A stretch of DNA of 64,000 nucleotides from Mugil cephalus (Eukaryota; Chordata; Actinopteri; Mugiliformes; Mugilidae), in assembly GCF_022458985.1 (NCBI RefSeq), contig NC_061776.1:3433340-3497339 (forward strand). Direction: 5' to 3'. Below, piece after piece: positions 56,996-64,000 of the stretch; position 1 is the first letter of the stretch, and each line of letters starts with the position of its first letter. Below the pieces are notes generated by a model that made no database searches, was not told the origin of the DNA, and worked only from the letters and a program-made list of their open reading frames with translations. A program made the translations under genes and the position numbers.

Positions 56996-58952
56996 GTAAG
57001 AACAAACATTTCTTTTCCTTCACTTGTTTTATTGTAGAAGCTGAAATGTGATTTTAAAGTCAGTTTGTGCTGCTTCAGGCTTTACATGTTAGTTTTTTCC
57101 TCATTAGTAGAGAATTCATCCTGCAGCCATTGTTCCATAAGAAAAGCTCAATCATTTCTGAAAACATGTTGAAATGTGACTGAACAACTAAAGTCATTCT
57201 TTCTTTCTGTAAATGTTAGTGACTTCACAAACATTTAGGATTTGATCGTCTCAGTAACTCTGTTGAAAACAAGATGATATTTCATGTTCAACTATTTCAC
57301 ATTCTTTTCAAGTGTCTATCGATTGTATTGGATCATTTCTGAAAGTTAGAACCTTGTCAGATCTAATCGCTGTCACTTATTTTATATGATGGTAAATGTG
57401 TCTTTAATGATGATGTGTTAATAGGAAAAGAAAAAACACAAAGTGATGTGATGTTAAATTAAATGAAGTTTTTATCACCATCATCAGCATAAAGTATTTA
57501 AACATTTGAACATGACTGACACAAACTAACATGTTGATGTGTTTTATTAGTGATTAAAGTCTGTGCTCTTAAATGTGTCATATTCAATACATATTGTAAT
57601 CACTGAAATGACAAATGAACAACTGAAAAACACAATTCAGGGATTTGGAAATGATGTAAATAATTTATTTCTTTAACCAGAATGATCCCACTGAGACTGA
57701 GAAGCTCTTTTTAAGGGAGTCCTGGTGAAAATAGACAGCAGCAAATACAAAACACAGTTAGAAAATGACACAGTTAAAAGACAAAGAAAAGACAAATGAA
57801 AAGAAGATGATTCAATTTACAAGCAGGTTATAAAAACTAGTGAATATTGTGGAGTCGGCCTCATGTCCTCTCAGTTTGGATTTAAAAGCTCTCAATGAAA
57901 AATGAAAAATATCATTTTATCTGTATCTTTGGTGAACAGTTCATGCTGCAATTAGAGTCTGACTTTTAATTCTTGAACCATTTGTTATTTTCTTGGAGGC
58001 TACATTTAACAGACTTATCTCCATTGTTTGGCGTCAAAATGACGACGTAGATTTTACTCCTTCATCGTGTTTTTTTCCTTGAAGACCAACATTCACTTTC
58101 CCATCTTTTCTTAAATTTCCTTCCTTCTGAGTCAGTTTTTCTCTTCTTGGACATTTTGGGATTAACTGTTGATATTTCCAATCAAAACATCAGGTCACGA
58201 CATTGACGTACATTATGGGAGAATAGTTCATGATAAACACTTTATTAGAATAATTATCAGATCATTAATATTGAGAATTACTCCTCATGCATATGTTGAC
58301 GACCATATGTGTGTTAAGTTGTGGTGGGTCAAATTAAAATGAGTGTCAGGACACTTCAGCCTTGAGTTTGACACATGTGTTCTACAGTCCATAATATCCT
58401 ACAATGAAAAGCAGTGTTGAATGTAGATGATGTTCAGGCTGATCTTCATTAACCAGTGAACGCACCGTTAATGATGAACCATGTGTTCAGGTTGTGGAGA
58501 AACAAATGCTGCTATCCAGATGATGTCTTATTCTTCTTATTTCACCAAGACAATGTCAAAGTGCATTCTGCACGTTTTCCACCAGCAAGGCTCCCTAGTA
58601 AAAGACTGAGAACTGACCTGAAAACAGTTGGTGCATTATGATCAAAAATCAACAAGAAAAACTAAGGAGGCCCTGAAAAACCAAAGCTTCTATCAAGTCA
58701 TCATGGAAAATATTTCTCTTTCTAAACTACAACAGCAGTGAGTTGATAAAAGAAGACGTGATGAAACACAGTCCACATGTTTTGTCCAACTTCTTTGAAA
58801 CGTGTTGTTGGCTTCAAATTCAGAAGCAGAAAATAACGTCTTTCCATTAAAAGTTGAAATGATCCATGTAGTTTCCAGGATCAGACTGAATCCAGAGCAG
58901 AGCTGGAAGCTGCTGTTGACTGTGTGAATGTGTGTGTGCTGTCAAACTTCAG
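56996..58952 (+). other. J-C intron of cassette D, about 1.96 kb, with hAT fossil
   Basis: Matches the A and B introns in full. The hAT fossil is on the minus strand with its ATG at 58,154-58,152, so its orientation relative to TRGC is the same as in A and B. Confidence 0.7.
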
Positions 58953-59504
58953 ATGAGCAGGTAGTGAAGCCCGTGGTGAGCGTGTACCAGGCAGCATCCA
59001 GAGCCCACCTGGAGGGGAAGAGCTCTCTGCTGTGTCTGGCCTCACACATGTTTCCTTCTGAGGTCAAGTTCTCCTGGAAAAGACAGAAGGAGGGCGGCTC
59101 TCTGGAGGAGCTGTGACCCCTTGCTGAAGGGAGAGCAGCTGGAGCTCAGAGAGTCGGGACGCAGAGCCTCCATCAGGCTGGTGGATAGAGATGATCTCTA
59201 CACATATGAATACATCTGCTCCGTCGAGCATGAGGGAGGCACAGTGGAGGCCAAAGCACTACAAGGTAATGAAAACTCTGTGACTGTGTCCAGCAGTGAT
59301 ACAGATAATCTCTCACTGCACCTCTAATCATTTGAATCCTTTTCTGTTTCAGAGTTTCCTCATGTCTCTGAGTACAAAGTGAAGCTGCTCTGTCTGCAGT
59401 ACACAGTGCTGATAGTGAAGAGTCTGGTGTACTGCTGTGGACTCTCTCTGCTGATGAGCCTCAGAAACAAGGGACCATCCACCAGCTCCACACATGCTGA
59501 CTGA
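58953..59504 (+). pseudogene. TRGC: T-cell receptor gamma constant region, cassette D (exon 1 frameshifted)
   Basis: Exon 1 (58,953-59,265, 313 bp) is four bases longer than in A. Insertions of TG, T and A within 59,112-59,131 create a TGA at 59,114-59,116 right after GGSLEEL and shift the rest. The remaining Ig-C1 sequence (LVDRDDLYTYEYICSVEHE) is otherwise preserved. Exon 2 (59,353-59,504, 152 bp) is intact: EFPHVSEYKVK, helix with VLIVKSLVYCCG, tail STHAD. Like A it lacks the connecting exon and has Tyr in place of the membrane-proximal Cys. J, splice sites and 3' UTR are all sound, so either the gene died recently or the insertions are assembly errors near the noisy block. Confidence 0.8.
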
Positions 59505-59809
59505 CTGTTTTCTGCTCCTCTTTTCTCTCCATCACATCTCATCACTTCATCTCATTCATCACTTTGATCAGTCTTCAGAAATGTTGTTGAAATGTTCTTC
59601 TTGTAATCTGTATCTGTTCATTCACGTGTTGATTGTCGTCCTGTAAATAGAAACACATTATTCACATAGAAATCTGCTCTTAGAACGTGTTCATTCTCTA
59701 GTCGTCTAGTTTATTTCCACTTTTAACTGGGACTTGTATAATAATGAAAATGAAGCTGAATCATCATCAGTTTCCAGCTGTTTCTTCTGCTCTTGTGTTT
59801 CTTCTTTCT

Positions 59810-59815
59810 AATAAA
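59810..59815 (+). terminator. Poly(A) signal of TRGC D
   Basis: AATAAA about 305 bp past the stop, matching cassette A. Confidence 0.6.
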
Positions 59816-60349
59816 GGAAAGAAAATGAAGCTTGAAGAGAATTTCCATAGAGAAATGTGTCTCAGTGGTTAATGAGGTCAACTCATGATACATTTAAAGT
59901 GATTGGGACGTTCAGACTTTTTCTTCCAACTAGAACTCAGTGAACTAATGAGACTGGAGGTGAACCAACATGGACGCCTGCTTCACAACAACAGCATGAC
60001 TTGTTTGTCTCATGGGTTTGTGTCTCTGTCTCACTGAGGCTTGTGTTCTGTTCTGATTAATGAGGACACAACAACAGGAAGCATTATTGTTTCTAATAGA
60101 AGCTGAAAATCCTCTCACAGGATCAATTTAAACACTTTACAGGTAAGAACTTTAAACTTCTTTAAAGTTCTATTTATCAGAGAGGAGACATTTATGAGAG
60201 GATGGAAGATTTTAAACACAACACAATAAAATAATCAGTTTTATTTAACTGTAAACACAAATGTGTTTATAATATTAAATGTAAATGTGTTTCTCTCTCA
60301 GATGAAGAACACAGGTGCTTCCTTTAAAGATTCTTTAACCAGAGCTGGT

Positions 60350-60540
60350 GGTTGAAACTGTCATTGTGCCATTAAAGTGAAAAGCCACAGCTAACGGTGT
60401 GGAGGCTGCAGAGCACAAACCCACACAGCCCGTCTGCTGCAGGAAGGAAGTCTGATTGGCTGTCAGCAGTTTGTTTTCTGTCCTAATAACCACTGAGAAC
60501 AGATTGATATCGGCTGCTGAACACACTCATCACCTCCCCT
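60350..60540. promoter_or_regulatory. Conserved block 3' of TRGC D, candidate gamma enhancer
   Basis: Reverse-orientation copy of 4,672-4,860. GCCACAGCTAACGG at 60,384-60,397. Confidence 0.45.
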
Positions 60541-60954
60541 CCCTTTCTCTTGTTTTCTGTAAACCTTTGTTCCTCTGAGCCTCCACCCACACAGAGATGA
60601 ACTGAGTCCAATCACCACCTGAAGCTGGTGTCATGTTCAGGGTATTTATAGGTTTTCATGAATAAAGATGGACTTTACACTTTGAAATAATCACTAAGTG
60701 CATTAATTAAATGTTATTTTATTCACCAGAATCCTCTGTAATTAATGAGTGATTAGGATTCATCCACTAACAGGTCCAGTTAGAGGACCATGAACTTTCA
60801 GTGTTCAGCTCTCAAACAGTTGAGTTTCCACTGACACACTGACCTGCTGCTAATGAAACTATTTCATGACTGTTAATGAAACACATCCTTCATTTGATCA
60901 ACATTCAAACATCAGCACTGACTCATCAAACTGATCATTTATAGTAGCTTTTAT

Positions 60955-61060
60955 CCATCTTTTCTGCTCACATATTTGAAAAATACAGACCTGATTTTTG
61001 ATTATTTTGAAATGAAGAAGCAACGAGAAGCAGCGCCATCCTGTGGTGAGTTACTGGAAG
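60955..61060 (-). repeat. Cassette-boundary repeat, copy 6
   Basis: Minus-strand copy at the 3' edge of cassette D ('agaagcagcgccatcctgtg'). Confidence 0.7.
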
Positions 61061-61153
61061 TACAAAAGCATTTCAGTCGCTGTATGTCTGGTTGTAGAGA
61101 GGATTCAGAGGAGCTGTCCAGTGCTTGTGAAACTCTACAAGTGTGGTTAAAGC

Positions 61154-61349
61154 TTGGAAGCAGTTTTCAAATGGGTGAAGGAACCATGTTCATCTGTAGA
61201 AATAATACTACATACCACAGGACCACAGCGCCATCATCGTGTCCAGGAAGGAGACACAGACTGTCTTTTAGAGATGAACGGACTGTGGTACGAGGAGTTC
61301 AAATCACTCCCAGCAGCAAAGGACCATGTGAAGGAAATAGAGGAAACAG
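61154..61349 (+). other. Exon-like open segment of unknown identity, second copy
   Basis: Counterpart of 15,343-15,538; starts MEAVFKWVKEPCSS and ends KDHVKEIEETG before ACAG|GTAT. Both copies are open across the whole stretch. Not recognised. Confidence 0.25.
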
Positions 61350-61399
61350 GTATAAAATGTCATCATCTCATCCTCTACTACTGCTTATCCTCACTAGGG

Positions 61400-61540
61400 T
61401 CATGGATGTTGCTGGAGCCTATCCCAGCTGTCATCGGTCTGTCTATCTCAGGGCCAACACGGAGACAAACAACCATTCACACTCACACTCACACCGAGGG
61501 TCTGTTTAGGGTGACCAATTGGCTGAACGACCATGTCTTT
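61400..61540. repeat. RTE-type repeat tail fragment
   Basis: Mirror of 15,180-15,342 ('ggagcctatcccagctgtca'). Confidence 0.5.
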
Positions 61541-62546
61541 GGAGGTGGGCCATAGGGGTGCCTCCACAGGGCTCAGCCCGACCCGGGCAGAGAGGTGGGC
61601 CCCACACCTAATTGTGGAGTGTCCAACCACCCAGGCTGAAGGGACACAAGGGACGGCACCCCCACAGACAGACAGGACCAGCCCCCAGCGTGGCAGGACC
61701 CACCAGGAAACACTGGAGAATTAAAGGACGGAAACAGAAAGATGTGGAAAGAAATAGGAAAAATAAATGAATAAAAATAAAAATAAATATTAAATAACAT
61801 AAAGTAAATGACTTTAAACACTGTTTATCCAACACAAATATAAAAGTAAATAAATAAGTACTAAGAGGAGTTGAATAAAAGTATTAAAATGACACAAACA
61901 AAAATATTCATGATAAAATATGATGAATAGAATTGACAAGAATTAAAATCAGTAATGTGATAAAATGAAAAAGCATTAAGGAGAAATAAAGTCATGTAAA
62001 AGCCTGATTAAAAAGATGAGTGTTGAGCCTCTATTTAAAAGTATCAACAGTCTCTGAGGCCCTGAGCTTCTCCAGCTGTTCCACAGTGTGACGACCCCTC
62101 CCTCTTCTGGTCGTCATGATTGTTTTTCTGCAGGCTCATTGCAGGTATATGGGTGGAGCTGAAGAACCAAGTCACATGCACCTGGACAACCTGCCCCAGG
62201 GTGTTTAGCTGACTCTTCATTCTCACTCTCTCTCTCTGATCACCTGCTTGGTTTGTGTTTGTGTTTCTTTGTTTTAAACATCAACACATTTCATTTACAT
62301 ACATTGTTGCATACATTACTGACCTTACTGATATCGTTATTATGATGATTTGAGTTGTATTTATAAATACATTTTCAGTTAAATTACTTTAAATTTGTGT
62401 TCTCCCCCTTTGTGTTGCTCTCGGAGCCAGGGCTGTGACAACAGTCGGGGCCATAATAACTAAATGCTGCCTCCCCGTGTGTCTTAGATAGAACTTGTGG
62501 TTGGTTAAAAGGCCGGTGCTGGAAGACCTCAGAGTTCACGAGGGTT
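61541..62546 (-). mobile_element. LINE 3' tail with nested insertion, cut by the gap
   Basis: Minus-strand mirror of 13,990-15,170: GC-rich end, AT-rich 3' UTR, ORF tail, and the 357 bp insertion at about 62,086-62,442 flanked by ACAG (CTGT reversed). The remainder runs into the gap. Confidence 0.6.
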
Positions 62547-63046
62547 NNNNNNNNNNNNNNNNNNNNNNNNNNNNNNNNNNNNNNNNNNNNNNNNNNNNNN
62601 NNNNNNNNNNNNNNNNNNNNNNNNNNNNNNNNNNNNNNNNNNNNNNNNNNNNNNNNNNNNNNNNNNNNNNNNNNNNNNNNNNNNNNNNNNNNNNNNNNNN
62701 NNNNNNNNNNNNNNNNNNNNNNNNNNNNNNNNNNNNNNNNNNNNNNNNNNNNNNNNNNNNNNNNNNNNNNNNNNNNNNNNNNNNNNNNNNNNNNNNNNNN
62801 NNNNNNNNNNNNNNNNNNNNNNNNNNNNNNNNNNNNNNNNNNNNNNNNNNNNNNNNNNNNNNNNNNNNNNNNNNNNNNNNNNNNNNNNNNNNNNNNNNNN
62901 NNNNNNNNNNNNNNNNNNNNNNNNNNNNNNNNNNNNNNNNNNNNNNNNNNNNNNNNNNNNNNNNNNNNNNNNNNNNNNNNNNNNNNNNNNNNNNNNNNNN
63001 NNNNNNNNNNNNNNNNNNNNNNNNNNNNNNNNNNNNNNNNNNNNNN
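62547..63046. other. Assembly gap, exactly 500 N
   Basis: The round length suggests a placeholder of unknown true size. Open frames through it are meaningless. Confidence 0.98.
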
Positions 63047-63048
63047 AA

Positions 63049-63443
63049 AAGTGCGACTACGAGGAAGCCAGAGAGATTTTCCAGACCAGAGAAGCGACGG
63101 TAAGATGAGTCTCTGTGTCACCTTCTTCACATAAAACAAACTGTATCTACTCTGCTCACAGATGACGACTCAGTTACATCATGTCATTAGATTTTAGCCA
63201 CTTTGCAGCTTGACGCCTTTGTCAGTATAAAAAAGCTAATGGACTTCATTGCACATTCTGTTAAACTAGATGGAAAACTCCTCCTGCCGGGGTCAGTGTG
63301 ATCCCGGATCCTCTGGCTCTTCTTCACGTTGAGGTCCAGTCTTCATCTCTGACTCTTTGTCTTTTGTGTGTTTACAGCTGGAGTTCTGGACAGTGTACAC
63401 GGGTGAGGCGAGTCTGTTCGATGCTCTTAAAAGGTTTATCTAG
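63049..63443 (+). other. Two exon-like segments of an unrecognised gene
   Basis: 63,049-63,099 reads KCDYEEAREIFQTREAT up to a GTAAGA donor. 63,378-63,443 follows a TTTACAG acceptor and reads LEFWTVYTGEASLFDALKRF plus one Ile before TAG. The two join in phase 0 to an uninterrupted frame. Upstream exons would be in or beyond the gap. The composition and splice signals look genuine, but I recognise no family, and the second segment could instead end at GGGTGAGG (63,401) and splice on. Confidence 0.3.
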
Positions 63444-63449
63444 CTGAAT

Positions 63450-64000
63450 GTAAAAGCAGCTCTCACACTCCTGCAGAACGAAACTGAGACGATCTCTGCT
63501 GAATGAGAATCTACACAGGAGGTCGGAAGGTTTTTCTGTAAAGCAGAAAGTTTGACAAAGCAAAGTAGCTACAGAACAGTTCCTAATATAAAACTGTCAT
63601 CAAATGGATAATGGTACGGAGGAGATGATTGACGGGAAAGACAAAAACCTTAAGCCCTGTTAAGCCCCTCCCCCAAAGGATCTGATTGGTCTGGCAGATC
63701 TTAGCTGGAGCAGAAACAGTTAACAACGGAGAGAATACAGAACAATTTCTTTCCACCAAACAAACTGTAAGTGAGGAAGTTGGTTTTCCTTCCAGGCCAG
63801 TGTGGTTTAACCTTAGTGCTACTTTGCCATTGACACCATAGTGACGTCTTAACCCTTACGTACAGTTAAACACGGTAATGCATTTGACAGCAGAGAAAAA
63901 AAATAATTAAATTATTTTCATGCTAATTTGTTCAGGCACTTTACATATTTCTGGAGTGAGGCTCACCTGCCTTTAGTGAAGTGGTTTTTAAGGAAAATTT
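63450..64000. other. No recognisable gene
   Basis: Ordinary sequence after the exon-like segment; no repeat family, ORF or RNA gene identified. Confidence 0.5.

Noticed and set aside
62384-63139. Long open frames through the gap
   Set aside because: Mostly N; no information.

Overview
The window looks like nuclear DNA of a teleost fish. It is AT-rich, intron-containing and dense in decayed non-LTR retrotransposons, hAT fragments and microsatellites. Its genes are T-cell-receptor gamma (TRG) segments of the bony-fish type. I cannot name the species.

The core is a TRG locus built from repeated V-J-C cassettes in two orientations. Cassettes A (V 12.8 kb, J 8.4 kb, C 6.4-5.9 kb) and B (V 25.6 kb, J 20.0 kb, C 18.1-17.3 kb) read on the minus strand. 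Cassettes C (V 30.5 kb, J 32.5 kb, C 33.4-34.3 kb) and D (broken V 47.9 kb, J 56.9 kb, C 59.0-59.5 kb) read on the plus strand. The centre is a head-to-head pair of V genes (B and C). A decayed fifth set on the minus strand has a V at about 42.5-43.1 kb and a C at about 36.5-37.1 kb. Each V has a leader exon, a short intron, a V exon and a recombination signal with a long (22 bp) spacer. Each J has a consensus signal with a 12 bp spacer. Each C has an Ig-C1 exon and a transmembrane exon with an intramembrane Lys. Cassettes B and C also carry a separate connecting-peptide exon that A and D lack, so the locus encodes constant regions with different membrane-proximal cysteines. The encoded gamma chain would pair with a delta chain and CD3 at the surface of gamma-delta T cells.

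Each C gene is followed about 1 kb downstream by a strongly conserved block with a Myb site next to a RUNX-like site, a candidate enhancer. A short repeat sits at the outer edges of the cassettes. The J-C intron of A, B and D contains the same hAT transposase fossil, so that insertion predates the cassette duplications; cassette C has lost it in a deletion of about 1.06 kb.

Flanks and spacers: 0-4.1 kb holds a LINE tail, a 241 bp duplication, a 47 bp tandem repeat, a solo LTR and a hAT BED-finger exon. 13.6-15.6 kb and 61.1-62.5 kb hold matching LINE tails. 20.6-24.4 kb is a nest of three LINE fragments. 26.4-29.7 kb holds a hAT fragment, an LTR-like copy and a LINE. From about 36.4 to 56.2 kb the sequence is an indel-riddled, partly inverted copy of other parts of the window. 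The pattern fits an unpolished or gap-filled assembly at least as well as true decay, so broken genes there should not be taken at face value. A 500-N gap lies at 62,547-63,046, and two short exon-like segments of an unrecognised gene follow it.
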